A DNA stretch of 64,000 nucleotides, taken from RGIG7213 sp045124505. Lineage in GTDB: Bacteria > Bacillota > Clostridia > Oscillospirales > CAG-272. The notes under the pieces were generated by a model. That model was not told the origin of the DNA and did no database searches. It saw nothing but the letters and a program-made list of their open reading frames with translations. Numbering within the stretch: the stretch's first letter is position 1; every line of letters starts with the position of its first letter. The stretch is from the NCBI GenBank assembly GCA_045124505.1, contig JBGVLZ010000017.1:38695-102694 (forward strand), given 5' to 3'. This document shows positions 8,465-17,197 of the stretch, one piece after another. A program made the translations under genes and the position numbers.

Positions 8465-9805
8465 ATGGATAAAAAAGAAAAACAAGATATAGCCCCCGTG
8501 TCGGAAATAAAAAAAGAACTTCAGGTACCGTTATCTGCCAAGCAAAAGGGAGATTATTCGGTCAGCCGTGATATTGTTCAGGGCGGCAGGCTTACTGTTT
8601 CAAAACAGCGTGGAAAAATACGTGCCGAGCGCACGGTGAACCGTATACAAACTGGATTTGACCGTCCGCTTCTTGTGATAATTCTCATTTTGCTTTTATT
8701 CGGAACGGTAATGGTATTTTCCGCAAGCTATGCGTGGGCGCAGAATGATTACGGCGACAGCTTTTACTGGGTAAAAAAGCATATCATGTGGGTAGGACTC
8801 GGTATCGTCGCAATGATTTTGCTGATGCATATCGATTACCGTCATATCAAGACATTTACACCGTTAATATTCAGCGGTGCGCTTGTTCTTCTTTGTCTTG
8901 TTCCGTTTATCGGAAAAACGGTAAACGGTGCAAAAAGATGGATCGTTATAGGTCCTATGCAGCTACAGCCGACTGAACCTATGAAGGTTGCGCTTGTTTT
9001 GATTTTGTCATGGTATATTTCAAAATACGTCGTTGCATCGCGTGACCTTAATTCATTTACGGTAAAAGAAAAAAAGAAGCCGTTTTTTAAACGCTCGCTC
9101 AAGGAGTACCGCCCCGTCTTTATAAGAGAGGTTCTGATTCCTTTTGGAATTATCGGTATAGTGTGCGGTGTCACTGTTGCGGAAAAACATATGTCCGGTA
9201 CGATTATTCTGTTTTGTATCGGAATGGTCGTCATTTTTGTAGGTAAGGTGTCTGCACTCTGGATATCTGTTTTGCTTCTTAGCGGAGGTGCAGGCGCACT
9301 TGCACTTATTCTTACACGAGGATATACGAGCGACCGTATAATGGCGTGGCGTGATCCGTTCAAATATGTTCTTAACGAAGGCTGGCAGATAGTACAGAGT
9401 CTTTATGCAATATCCTCAGGCGGACTTTTCGGTGTCGGACTCGGTAATTCGACACAAAAGCATATGTATCTGCCTGAACCGCAGAATGACTACATATTTG
9501 CTATTATATGCGAGGAGCTTGGACTTATCGGCGCACTCGTTATGTTCCTTTTGTTCGGTATACTTATATGGCGCGGTGTTGCCGTTTCAAGACGTGCCCC
9601 CGACAGCTTTTCTAAGCTGGTTGCAATAGGCATAACGGGGAAGGTCGCAATACAGGCAATACTCAATGTTTTCGTTGTTACAAATATTTTCCCGCCTACG
9701 GGAATTTCACTGCCGTTCTTTTCATACGGAGGTACGGCACTTGTATTCTTGCTTTGCGAAATGGGAATACTTTTGTCGATTTCAAGATATTCATACCAGG
9801 AATAA
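8465..9805 (+). CDS. ftsW: SEDS peptidoglycan glycosyltransferase FtsW/SpoVE
   Basis: A SEDS-family lipid II polymerase working with the class B PBP at the septum. After a charged cytoplasmic extension of about 65 residues, unusually long for the family, come about ten hydrophobic segments. Signature elements include VFSASYAWA, GAKRWI, QPTEPMKVAL, the loop PQNDYIFAIICEELG and the GISLPFFSYGG motif near the C-terminus. 446 residues. GAGGGGG lies upstream of the ATG. Its position before murG matches FtsW/SpoVE rather than RodA. Confidence 0.93.
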   Translation: MDKKEKQDIAPVSEIKKELQVPLSAKQKGDYSVSRDIVQGGRLTVSKQRGKIRAERTVNRIQTGFDRPLLVIILILLLFGTVMVFSASYAWAQNDYGDSFYWVKKHIMWVGLGIVAMILLMHIDYRHIKTFTPLIFSGALVLLCLVPFIGKTVNGAKRWIVIGPMQLQPTEPMKVALVLILSWYISKYVVASRDLNSFTVKEKKKPFFKRSLKEYRPVFIREVLIPFGIIGIVCGVTVAEKHMSGTIILFCIGMVVIFVGKVSALWISVLLLSGGAGALALILTRGYTSDRIMAWRDPFKYVLNEGWQIVQSLYAISSGGLFGVGLGNSTQKHMYLPEPQNDYIFAIICEELGLIGALVMFLLFGILIWRGVAVSRRAPDSFSKLVAIGITGKVAIQAILNVFVVTNIFPPTGISLPFFSYGGTALVFLLCEMGILLSISRYSYQE

Positions 9806-9817
9806 GGTGTAATAATA

Positions 9818-10936
9818 ATGAAGATCCTATTCACAGGCGGCGGCACAGGCGGACACGTAAATCCTGCGCTTGCAATTGCCGAAACAGTAAAAAAACATGC
9901 TCCCGAATGTGAAATTGCATTTGTCGGAACACCTACGGGAATTGAAAATAAGCTTGTTTCAAAAGCGGGATACAAACTGCATCATATCAATATACAGGGC
10001 TTGCAGAGAAAACTTACGCTTCAGAATGTGAAAACGCTTTACCTTACGGTGACAAGTGTTTCAAAGGCTAAAAAACTGCTTAAAGCGGAAAAGCCGGATG
10101 CTGTTGTCGGTACGGGCGGTTATGTTTGTTATCCGCTTGTCAAGGCGGCATCAAAGCTGGGAATACCTACAGCAATTCATGAATCAAACGCAATACCAGG
10201 AATTGCAATAAAAATGCTTGCGCCGTGTGTTGACGTTATATTCACTGACTTTGAAAAAACAAAGGAATATATAAAAGAACAGTACAGACATAAAATAGTG
10301 CATGTGGGAAATCCGTACTTTGAAAACGGTGAAAAATACGATTACAGAAGTGCGAGAAAAAAGCTTGCCATCGAGGGCAGATATAAATACAGTGTACTTG
10401 TCTACGGCGGCTCACTCGGTGCGGCAAACATAAATGCAAATATTGTAAAATGGGCTGAAAAATATCTTAAGGCTCACGGCGATATAAAACTGACACACGC
10501 AACAGGTGCGCTCGGATATGAGAAAACGAAAGAATCATATAAAGCCTGCGGACTTGAAAATGATGAATCTGCAGAGGTGCTTGAGTACATATACGACATG
10601 CCTTGCCGTATGGCGGCGGCTGATGCGGTTATATGCAGGGCAGGGGCGATGACGTTGTCGGAGCTTGCGCTCATGGGCAAAAAAGCGGTTCTTGTGCCTT
10701 ATCCGTATGCGGCTGAAAACCACCAATACAAAAATGCAAAGGTTTTAGAGGATAACGGTGCGGCGATACTTATTGAGGACAGCGCACTTACCGAAGATAA
10801 AATAGAAGCCGCACTCAGTAAAGTGTTGTATGAATCGGAAGCTTCCGAAAAAATGGCTGAAAATATAAGAAAATTTGCGATGCCTGATGCAAATGAGGAT
10901 ATATATAAAAAGCTGATGTCGCTTATTAAAAAGTAA
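9818..10936 (+). CDS. murG: UDP-GlcNAc--lipid I N-acetylglucosaminyltransferase MurG
   Basis: MurG converts lipid I to lipid II at the inner face of the membrane. The 372-residue GT28 protein has the N-terminal glycine-rich loop TGGGTGGHVNPALA, a second GTGGYVCYP loop near 96, IHESNAIPG near 125 and the donor-binding region with ICRAGAMTLSELALMGK near 270. AAGGTG (9804-9809) lies eight bases before the ATG, the same type of ribosome site seen before the ATT of murE. Confidence 0.97.
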   Translation: MKILFTGGGTGGHVNPALAIAETVKKHAPECEIAFVGTPTGIENKLVSKAGYKLHHINIQGLQRKLTLQNVKTLYLTVTSVSKAKKLLKAEKPDAVVGTGGYVCYPLVKAASKLGIPTAIHESNAIPGIAIKMLAPCVDVIFTDFEKTKEYIKEQYRHKIVHVGNPYFENGEKYDYRSARKKLAIEGRYKYSVLVYGGSLGAANINANIVKWAEKYLKAHGDIKLTHATGALGYEKTKESYKACGLENDESAEVLEYIYDMPCRMAAADAVICRAGAMTLSELALMGKKAVLVPYPYAAENHQYKNAKVLEDNGAAILIEDSALTEDKIEAALSKVLYESEASEKMAENIRKFAMPDANEDIYKKLMSLIKK

Positions 10937-10954
10937 AGGAAGGGGAGGAGAAAT

Positions 10955-11860
10955 ATGAAAAAAGAAAAAAAACACGGACCGTATGAATTTTTAAATGGCA
11001 AGATAATAAAAAGAAAAGAAGAACCCACCCCTATAACACCCGGCAGACGTTTTTTTGAAAGTCTTGTGGAAGAAGAGGACGAGGCGGACAATGCCGAAGC
11101 ACTTGAAAACGCAAAGACAAATTTTGACAAACGCAAGGCAAGAGATACTACTGCGAGAATTGCAATAGTATGTGCTATGATAACTGTGTTTTTTGCATCG
11201 TTTCTGACGTTTGGATTCAGACTCAAAAATGTGGATGTGTCGGGGATGACTGTGTATTCACCTGATGAAATTGCAAAGTGGATAAGTGAAAATGCTTCTT
11301 CCAACGTGCTGTTTATGGGCACGTCGGAGCTTGCGGACAAGCTTTGCATAGCTTTTCCTGAGCTTAAAAATATATCTGTTGAAAAAAATCTGCCGAACAA
11401 AGTCAGCGTTACGGCAGAGGACGATGTCCCGTCATATTACATAACGCTTGACAAAGAACATTATCTGTTGTCCGAGGAACTTAAGGTTATGACAAGGACA
11501 AGCGACGAAAGCTGTACGGAAGGTCTTCTTTTCATTAATACGGAGGATATCAGAAAAGCGGTTACCGGTGAGAAGATAGAGTTTTACTATGATTATCAGT
11601 ACGGCTACATAAAGGGTGTCCTTGACGATATAAGCACACACGACATAGCATCGGGCGTTATATCGGTGGATGCTGATAATAAGTTTGATATATCCGTAAA
11701 TTACGAAGACCGTTTTACCATCAAAATAGGTGCAGGCGAAAATGTCAAAACAAAGCTGACGCTCGCAAAAGCATATATTGAAAGTCTTCCCGAAGGAGAA
11801 AAGGGAGTAATCGATTCGACAAGTACGGAAAAAGGATCATATATTTCGCTTATGAAATAA
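10955..11860 (+). CDS. divIB: cell division protein DivIB/FtsQ
   Basis: A bitopic division protein: a charged cytoplasmic N-terminus of about 65 residues, one membrane segment (about 68-88, IAIVCAMITVFFASFLTFGF), and an outer POTRA domain starting LKNVDVSGMTVYSPDEIAKW, followed by a beta domain. DivIB/FtsQ with FtsL and DivIC regulates septal PBP/FtsW. 301 residues, normal length. A strong GGAGGAG precedes ATG 10955. It is the last gene before a 230-bp gap and the separately promoted ftsZ. Confidence 0.88.
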   Translation: MKKEKKHGPYEFLNGKIIKRKEEPTPITPGRRFFESLVEEEDEADNAEALENAKTNFDKRKARDTTARIAIVCAMITVFFASFLTFGFRLKNVDVSGMTVYSPDEIAKWISENASSNVLFMGTSELADKLCIAFPELKNISVEKNLPNKVSVTAEDDVPSYYITLDKEHYLLSEELKVMTRTSDESCTEGLLFINTEDIRKAVTGEKIEFYYDYQYGYIKGVLDDISTHDIASGVISVDADNKFDISVNYEDRFTIKIGAGENVKTKLTLAKAYIESLPEGEKGVIDSTSTEKGSYISLMK

Positions 11861-11935
11861 CGGTTCAAATTATTCCGAATTTGCAAATAAATTTAATACA
11901 TTTTGTAAAATGTGATATTTTTTCGGATTTTGATA

Positions 11936-11964
11936 TTGAATTTAGAATGAAAAAACATTATTAT
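11936..11964 (+). promoter_or_regulatory. sigma-A type promoter of ftsZ
   Basis: TTGAAT (11936-11941) and TATTAT (11959-11964) are 17 bp apart. Transcription would start near 11971, leaving an untranslated leader of about 120 nt before ftsZ. This lets ftsZ be expressed independently of the upstream cluster. Confidence 0.65.
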
Positions 11965-12092
11965 GAGATGTATACTTTGAAAAGAAACGGCACTTTCATC
12001 AAATGAAGTGCAGTATATTACATTGGTGTGCGTTTTCCACTCTGCGGACGCCGCCGTTAAAAATTATGCAGCGGGTGGAGAAGGAGTATGAA

Positions 12093-13223
12093 ATGGGATA
12101 TGAACTTGATGCCGGAATCGACAGCGTTGTAAAAATTAAGGTTGTCGGTATAGGCGGTGGCGGTAACAATGCCGTTAACCGTATGATCGCTTCCAATGTA
12201 GGCGGTGTTGAATATATAGCTGTAAATACCGATAAAATGGTGTTGTTTAACTCAAGTGCACAGCAGAAGATTCCGATAGGAGAAAAAATCACAAAGGGCC
12301 ACGGTGCAGGCGCAAACCCTGACGTAGGCTCACGTGCCGCAGAAGAAAGCATTGATGAGATCATTGCTGCTATTGAAGGCGCTGATATGGTATTTGTAAC
12401 CGCCGGTATGGGAGGCGGTACAGGAACAGGTGCGGCTCCCGTTGTTGCAAAGGTTGCAAAGGACCTCGGAATACTTACAGTAGGTATCGTTACAAAGCCT
12501 TTCGGCTTTGAAGGTAAGAGAAGAATGGAGCAGGCTGAAGCAGGTATTGCAAAGCTTGGCGAAATTGTTGACTCACTTATCGTTATTCCTAACGAAAGAC
12601 TTAAGCAGGTATCCGATACACGTATAACACTTGCAAACGCATTTGACGTTGCGGACGATGTTCTCCGCCGCGGTGTTGCCAGCGTTGTTGAGCTTATCAA
12701 CGGTCTTGGTATCATTAACCTTGACTTTGCTGACGTTACAACGATCATGCACGATGCAGGTTACGCGCACATGGGCGTTGGTTCCGCAAAGGGCAAGGAC
12801 AAGGCAGAAACAGCTGCACGTGCGGCTATATCTTCTCCCCTTTTGGAAACATCTATTACAGGTGCAAGAGGTATTATCATCAATATCACAGCTTCCCCCG
12901 ATATCGGCTTGGAAGAAATCGATATTGCTTCGAATATGATAAGCGCAGAAGCTCATCCCGATGCAACTGTTATCTGGGGTGCTGCATTTGACCAGACACT
13001 CGAAGACGAAATGCGTATTACTGTTATTGCTACGGGATTTGACGGTGCTATGAGAAATACAACTGTTAAAGCTCCCGAAGTAAGAAAGACAGCAACACCT
13101 GCAGCAGCTCCCGCACCTGCGGCAGAGCCTGTACAGGAAGCAAAGGAAGAGGAATCTGTAATTCCTCAGGATGAGTTTGATTATCTCATCGACATGCTCA
13201 AAAAGAAGCAGAGAAACGACTAA
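12093..13223 (+). CDS. ftsZ: cell division GTPase FtsZ
   Basis: FtsZ polymerises with GTP into the Z-ring. Visible motifs are GIGGGGNNAVNRM near residue 20, the tubulin signature GGGTGTG near 108, and the T7 loop NLDFADV near 208. The start is ATG 12093, with AAGGAG at 12081-12086; the in-frame ATG 12003 would add an implausible unconserved leader. 376 residues. After an Ala/Pro/Glu-rich linker the tail ends in DEFDYLIDMLKKKQRND, related to but divergent from the usual IPxFLRR peptide that binds FtsA/SepF/ZipA. No ftsA is adjacent. Confidence 0.97.
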   Translation: MGYELDAGIDSVVKIKVVGIGGGGNNAVNRMIASNVGGVEYIAVNTDKMVLFNSSAQQKIPIGEKITKGHGAGANPDVGSRAAEESIDEIIAAIEGADMVFVTAGMGGGTGTGAAPVVAKVAKDLGILTVGIVTKPFGFEGKRRMEQAEAGIAKLGEIVDSLIVIPNERLKQVSDTRITLANAFDVADDVLRRGVASVVELINGLGIINLDFADVTTIMHDAGYAHMGVGSAKGKDKAETAARAAISSPLLETSITGARGIIINITASPDIGLEEIDIASNMISAEAHPDATVIWGAAFDQTLEDEMRITVIATGFDGAMRNTTVKAPEVRKTATPAAAPAPAAEPVQEAKEEESVIPQDEFDYLIDMLKKKQRND

Positions 13224-13238
13224 GTAAATTTAAGGAAA

Positions 13239-13302
13239 GGGGTGAGACGGTTTTGTCGTCTGACAGTCGATTGTGTATGAAACTTCAAAACCGGCTCACT
13301 CT
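13239..13302 (+). ncRNA. candidate structured RNA after ftsZ (possible attenuator or leader)
   Basis: Positions 13242-13255 pair with 13286-13299 in 13 of 14 positions (one A-G mismatch), enclosing a 30-nt loop. An alternative small hairpin pairs AGACG (13245-13249 region) with CGTCT (13257-13261). The CAAAACCG arm (13286-13293) recurs at 13334-13341 within the following terminator, so mutually exclusive folds are possible. I do not recognise a named RNA family; it is not an M-box. Confidence 0.45.
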
Positions 13303-13330
13303 GACCACGTCTTTGTGATGCGGAATATAT

Positions 13331-13362
13331 AAACAAAACCGCCGTGTGGGGGTTTTGTTTGC
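13331..13362 (+). terminator. rho-independent terminator between ftsZ and corA
   Basis: AAACAAAACC (13331-13340) pairs with GGTTTTGTTT (13351-13360) around a 10-nt loop; the 3' arm itself supplies the U-rich tail. It would end ftsZ transcripts or attenuate readthrough into corA. Confidence 0.7.
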
Positions 13363-13440
13363 GCTTTCAGTTGACACCGGTTTGTATACAGTTTTGTACA
13401 TAATAAGCATTATTCATTATTATGAAAGGATGGGTTTATT

Positions 13441-14376
13441 ATGGTCAATTACTATGCTGTATCTGACGGTGTTTTTTCCGTTACGGATACACTTGTGCCG
13501 GGATGCTGGATATATGCTGTTGATCCGAGTGATGCGGAAATATTAAAAATTTCTCAGGAAACGAAGATAGAATCAGATGTTTTGAAGGCGGCTCTTGACG
13601 AAGAGGAAAGGGCGAGAATTGAGCTTGACGAGGGTACAACGCTAATAGTTTCCGACACTCCAATAGCATCGAAGGATGAAAATAATGTAGTTACATACTC
13701 AACGCTTCCCGTTGGTATGATATTTACGAAAAACTACTTCATAACGGTTTGCCTTTCCGACAACACTGTTTTAAAGGATTTTGCAAACGGATTTGTGAAA
13801 AATTCAAATCCTGCATACAGAACACGCTTTTATCTGCAAATTATGCTCCAGACTTCGGGAAGATATCTGCAGTATCTTAAGCAGATAGATAAAATAACGG
13901 ATTTTATTGAAAAGAGGCTTTATAAAGCAACAACGAATAATGAACTTGTGCAGTTGCTTGACCTTCAGAAATCTCTTGTATACATCTCGACAGCTCTTAA
14001 AAACATTGAAATGACGCTGTCGAAGATCGAAAGAGGCAGAATTTTGAAGCTCTATTCAGACGATGCGGAGCTTTTTGAGGATGTTGTTATAGAGTTCCGT
14101 CAGGCAAGAGAAATGGCTGATACATTTGCATCTGTCCTTTCGGGAACTATAGAAACATTTTCGTCCGTTATTTCAAATAATTTGAACGTCACTATGAAAA
14201 AATTGACTTCTGTGACGATCCTGCTTGCTATTCCTACGATGATAAGCGGTTTTTACGGTATGAACATCGGTACACTTGGAATACCGCTTGCAGGTAATTT
14301 CTGGCTTCCTGTGGCTGTGTCAGCTGTGATAACGATAGGGGCAGCATTCGTTTTAATAAAAAAGAAAATGCTTTAA
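13441..14376 (+). CDS. corA: CorA-family magnesium/divalent cation transporter
   Basis: CorA forms a pentameric channel for Mg2+ (in some members Co2+ or Ni2+). The 311-residue protein has a long cytoplasmic N-terminal domain with helical stretches, then two C-terminal membrane helices separated by the diagnostic loop YGMN (in SGFYGMNIG, about residue 274). GAAAGGA precedes ATG 13441. A TTGACA at 13371 suggests its own promoter, but the -10 (TTGTAC, 13394-13399) is poor. It may instead depend on readthrough of the structured region upstream. Confidence 0.93.
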   Translation: MVNYYAVSDGVFSVTDTLVPGCWIYAVDPSDAEILKISQETKIESDVLKAALDEEERARIELDEGTTLIVSDTPIASKDENNVVTYSTLPVGMIFTKNYFITVCLSDNTVLKDFANGFVKNSNPAYRTRFYLQIMLQTSGRYLQYLKQIDKITDFIEKRLYKATTNNELVQLLDLQKSLVYISTALKNIEMTLSKIERGRILKLYSDDAELFEDVVIEFRQAREMADTFASVLSGTIETFSSVISNNLNVTMKKLTSVTILLAIPTMISGFYGMNIGTLGIPLAGNFWLPVAVSAVITIGAAFVLIKKKML

Positions 14377-14385
14377 ATTGAATAT

Positions 14386-14421
14386 AAGATCGGCTCGAAG
14401 ATGATTTGAGCCGATCTTTTT
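14386..14421 (+). terminator. rho-independent terminator after corA
   Basis: An 11-bp perfect stem (14386-14396 with 14408-14418) is followed by a T-run. It lies directly after the corA stop codon. Confidence 0.9.
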
Positions 14422-14607
14422 ATACGGTGAATATTTTGGTATTCTGCAGTTTTCGGATAATATTGCAGTGCATATCTTTTGATAAATCGTGCTTTAAATT
14501 AATGTGATATGATATTTTTTCAATTATAATTATATTTACATAAAGAAATATTAATATATATTATGTTATAATATTTACCAAGTATGCAAAGGAAGAATTT
14601 TAGATAT

Positions 14608-16008
14608 ATGAATAAGATCTTTGCGTTTGTTTTTACGCTTGTATGTCTGTGCGCTGTTTTTACTTTGACGTCGTTCGGCGGTGAGATAACGGACGCTAAA
14701 ACTGTTACTTCATTGGAAAATGCAGACAAGCTGACGGATTCAAACCACAAAACAAAAATAAAATTTGACGGCGGCGGAACAGTACGTATAGAATCCGAAA
14801 ATGAAAAAATATCGTACGTTTATGTTATCTGGGACAATCCCCCCGATATCTGGTATCTTAATGAGGAGCTTGTTTCGTATACGCACGGCAAAAACGGATT
14901 TATGCATGAGTTTATCAAGCTGAATGATCTGTGTGATTTTATCACATTAAATGTGCCTGACGGAAAAACACTGTGCGATGTGCGTGTGTTTTCTGCAGGG
15001 GAAATACCGTCTGATGTGCAGATATGGAATCCGCCTCACGAAAGGGCAGACCTTCTGATGCTTCCGACACATTCCGACGACGATCATTTGTATTTCGGCG
15101 GTACGATGCCGTATTACGGCGGTGAACTCGGAATGCGTGTGCAGGTGGCTTATATCACCAACCATTGGAATGAGCCTGTAAGAACTCACGAGCTGTTGAA
15201 CGGCATGTGGACGGTAGGCATAACAGCATACCCTGTGATATCCGATTTTCCCGACAAACCGACGTTTGAGCTTGAAACGGCGAAAAAAGTATATGACTGC
15301 GATGCGCTCAGAGGGTATATTGTTGAGCTTATAAGACGGTTCAAGCCGTATGTTCTTTTAGGTCATGACCTGCTCGGTGAATACGGACACGGTGCACATA
15401 TGCTGTCGGCACACTTGATAACCGAAGCAATTGAGATATCTATGAACAGCGATGCTTATCCCGAATCAGCACAGAAGTACGGCACATGGGATGTACCAAA
15501 AACGTATTTGCACAATTACGAAGAAAATCAGATCAGGATGGATTGGGACATTCCGCTTGAAAGATTTGGCGGAAAAACAGGATTTCAGATGGCTGAGGCA
15601 GGCTTTGACTGTCATAAATCACAACATGTATATAATCTTAAGGTTATCAGAAACGGCAGAACGAGCTGTAGATTTTTCGGACTTTACAGAACGACCGTCG
15701 GCGTTGATGAGGAGAAAAAGGATTTTTTTGAAAATATCGTTTTTGCCGATGAAACTCCGACAGAAACAGAGCCCGTTATAACAGACATTCCCGAAACAGA
15801 ACCCCCCGTAATGCTTGACACCGAAACGAATGCGCCTGAGAGCGAAGATGCGGAAACAAAAGAATATGTAACACAGTTTCCGTATGATGAAGACGAAGAA
15901 GAAAGAAGGCAAAGGATCATAAGTGAAACGGTGTGCTTTGCCATATTCGGTGTGTTGATAGCTATTACGGTTACTATAGCGGTGTCAAGATATAAAAAGA
16001 GCAGATGA
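14608..16008 (+). CDS. membrane-anchored PIG-L/LmbE-family deacetylase
   Basis: PIG-L enzymes are zinc-dependent N-deacetylases of amino sugars. A signal segment (KIFAFVFTLVCLCAVFTL) is followed by an unassigned domain, then the catalytic region with HSDDDHLYFGG near residue 155 (usual form HPDDE) and GEYGHGAHM near 257. A Glu/Thr/Pro-rich spacer (about 385-425) leads to a C-terminal membrane helix and basic tail, so the enzyme is tethered outside the cell. ATG 14608 is preferred over ATG 14584 because AAGGAAG (14589-14595) lies between them and a TATAAT at 14567-14572 would leave almost no leader. The substrate is unknown; a cell-wall or glycan amino sugar is inference. Confidence 0.8.
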   Translation: MNKIFAFVFTLVCLCAVFTLTSFGGEITDAKTVTSLENADKLTDSNHKTKIKFDGGGTVRIESENEKISYVYVIWDNPPDIWYLNEELVSYTHGKNGFMHEFIKLNDLCDFITLNVPDGKTLCDVRVFSAGEIPSDVQIWNPPHERADLLMLPTHSDDDHLYFGGTMPYYGGELGMRVQVAYITNHWNEPVRTHELLNGMWTVGITAYPVISDFPDKPTFELETAKKVYDCDALRGYIVELIRRFKPYVLLGHDLLGEYGHGAHMLSAHLITEAIEISMNSDAYPESAQKYGTWDVPKTYLHNYEENQIRMDWDIPLERFGGKTGFQMAEAGFDCHKSQHVYNLKVIRNGRTSCRFFGLYRTTVGVDEEKKDFFENIVFADETPTETEPVITDIPETEPPVMLDTETNAPESEDAETKEYVTQFPYDEDEEERRQRIISETVCFAIFGVLIAITVTIAVSRYKKSR

Positions 16009-16047
16009 TTTAAAAGTTAAATAATTGTAAAAACTTTAGCACTTTAC

Positions 16048-16076
16048 TTGACTAAAGCGAAACGATGTGTTATTGT
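16048..16076 (+). promoter_or_regulatory. promoter of the his-dap operon
   Basis: TTGACT (16048-16053) and TATTGT (16071-16076) are 17 bp apart. The short leader to hisZ (about 25 nt) leaves no room for a T-box or leader-peptide attenuator. Confidence 0.7.
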
Positions 16077-16108
16077 GTGTTGTATTACAGTTGAAAGGTA
16101 TAGAATTT

Positions 16109-17197
16109 ATGGAAATCTCTTATAAAAGAGCGCTCCGCAAAGCAGAAAAGGCACTTTATGACCTTTCCTCGCTTTATGAAGGCGCAGGATATGAAAAATA
16201 TAAAATGAGAAAGTTTGAGGAATATTCTCTTTATTCCGAAAACAAGAGCTTTTTGAACTCGGACAGAATAATCACATTCTCCGATATCGGCGGTAAGCTT
16301 TTGGCACTTAAGCCCGACGTTACTTTGTCTATTGCAAAGAACTATGAGGAAGGTGAGCAGACAAAGGTATACTACAATGAAAATGTATACCGCCTTTCCC
16401 GTGAAACGAAAGAATATACGGAAATAACCCAGATAGGGCTTGAGCTTATTGGAAATTGCGACATATACGGTATGTGTGAGGTTTTGTCGCTTGCGTCGGG
16501 AAGTCTTGCATGTATTGATGAAAACTATATGATAGAAGTTTCTCATATGGGATTTGTATCCGGACTTTTCGAAGTGCTTAATTTAAGCAAAAATGCAAAA
16601 AGTGCGGTTATTGAAGCGATAAACAAAAAAGCACCGCACGAGCTGCAAAAGGCATGTGAGGAGTATTCGCTTCCCGGAGCATCGGCAAAGCTTATAAAGG
16701 GTATCGCATCGCTTAACGGTGATTTTGAGTCAACTCTTGAAAAAGCAAGCGAATATGCCGTAAACGAAAAAATGACAAAGGCACTTGATGAGCTTCGTGA
16801 AATATACAAGATCGTCGGCGACAAACGTATAGTGCTTGATTTTTCGAACATAAACGACGACGGATACTACAACGGTATCATCTTCAAGGGCTATATAAAC
16901 AATGTTCCGAAGGTAGTGCTTTCTGGCGGAAGATACGATAAGCTTATGGAAAAGCTTGACAAAAAAGCGGAAGCTATAGGCTTTGCCGTTTACCTCGGAG
17001 AGATCGAAAAGTATATCAAGGACGATATAAGATTTGATGCAGATATTCTGCTCACTTATACAGAGGCTGACCGTGCTGAAGATGTCTTCAAAAAGGCAAG
17101 CGAGCTTCGCCTTACAGGTAAATCCGTAAGAGTGCAGAAGACTGACGGCAAGGTAAGATATGGCGAAATTTTGAAAGCGGAGGATGTTTCCCTGTGA
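16109..17197 (+). CDS. hisZ: ATP phosphoribosyltransferase regulatory subunit HisZ
   Basis: HisZ is a catalytically inactive histidyl-tRNA synthetase paralog that pairs with short-form HisG for the first step of histidine synthesis and its feedback control. The class II aaRS-like core is seen in ALKPDVTLSIAKN near residue 72 and in DYYNGIIFKGY and VLSGGRYDKLME around 250-280. At 362 residues it lacks the anticodon-binding domain of true HisRS. The start is ATG 16109 with GAAAGG ten bases upstream; an upstream in-frame ATG at 16067 lies in the promoter. hisG overlaps by 4 bp. Confidence 0.93.
   Translation: MEISYKRALRKAEKALYDLSSLYEGAGYEKYKMRKFEEYSLYSENKSFLNSDRIITFSDIGGKLLALKPDVTLSIAKNYEEGEQTKVYYNENVYRLSRETKEYTEITQIGLELIGNCDIYGMCEVLSLASGSLACIDENYMIEVSHMGFVSGLFEVLNLSKNAKSAVIEAINKKAPHELQKACEEYSLPGASAKLIKGIASLNGDFESTLEKASEYAVNEKMTKALDELREIYKIVGDKRIVLDFSNINDDGYYNGIIFKGYINNVPKVVLSGGRYDKLMEKLDKKAEAIGFAVYLGEIEKYIKDDIRFDADILLTYTEADRAEDVFKKASELRLTGKSVRVQKTDGKVRYGEILKAEDVSL

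Noticed and set aside
12003..12092. ATG 12003 as the start of ftsZ.
   Set aside because: The extra 30 residues are unlike FtsZ and have no ribosome site, while ATG 12093 has AAGGAG at ideal distance.
13371..13404. A confident sigma-A promoter directly before corA.
   Set aside because: TTGACA is perfect but no acceptable -10 lies at 16-18 bp (only TTGTAC).
13224..13440. M-box magnesium riboswitch before corA.
   Set aside because: The conserved M-box core is not seen; only a different hairpin and terminator are present.
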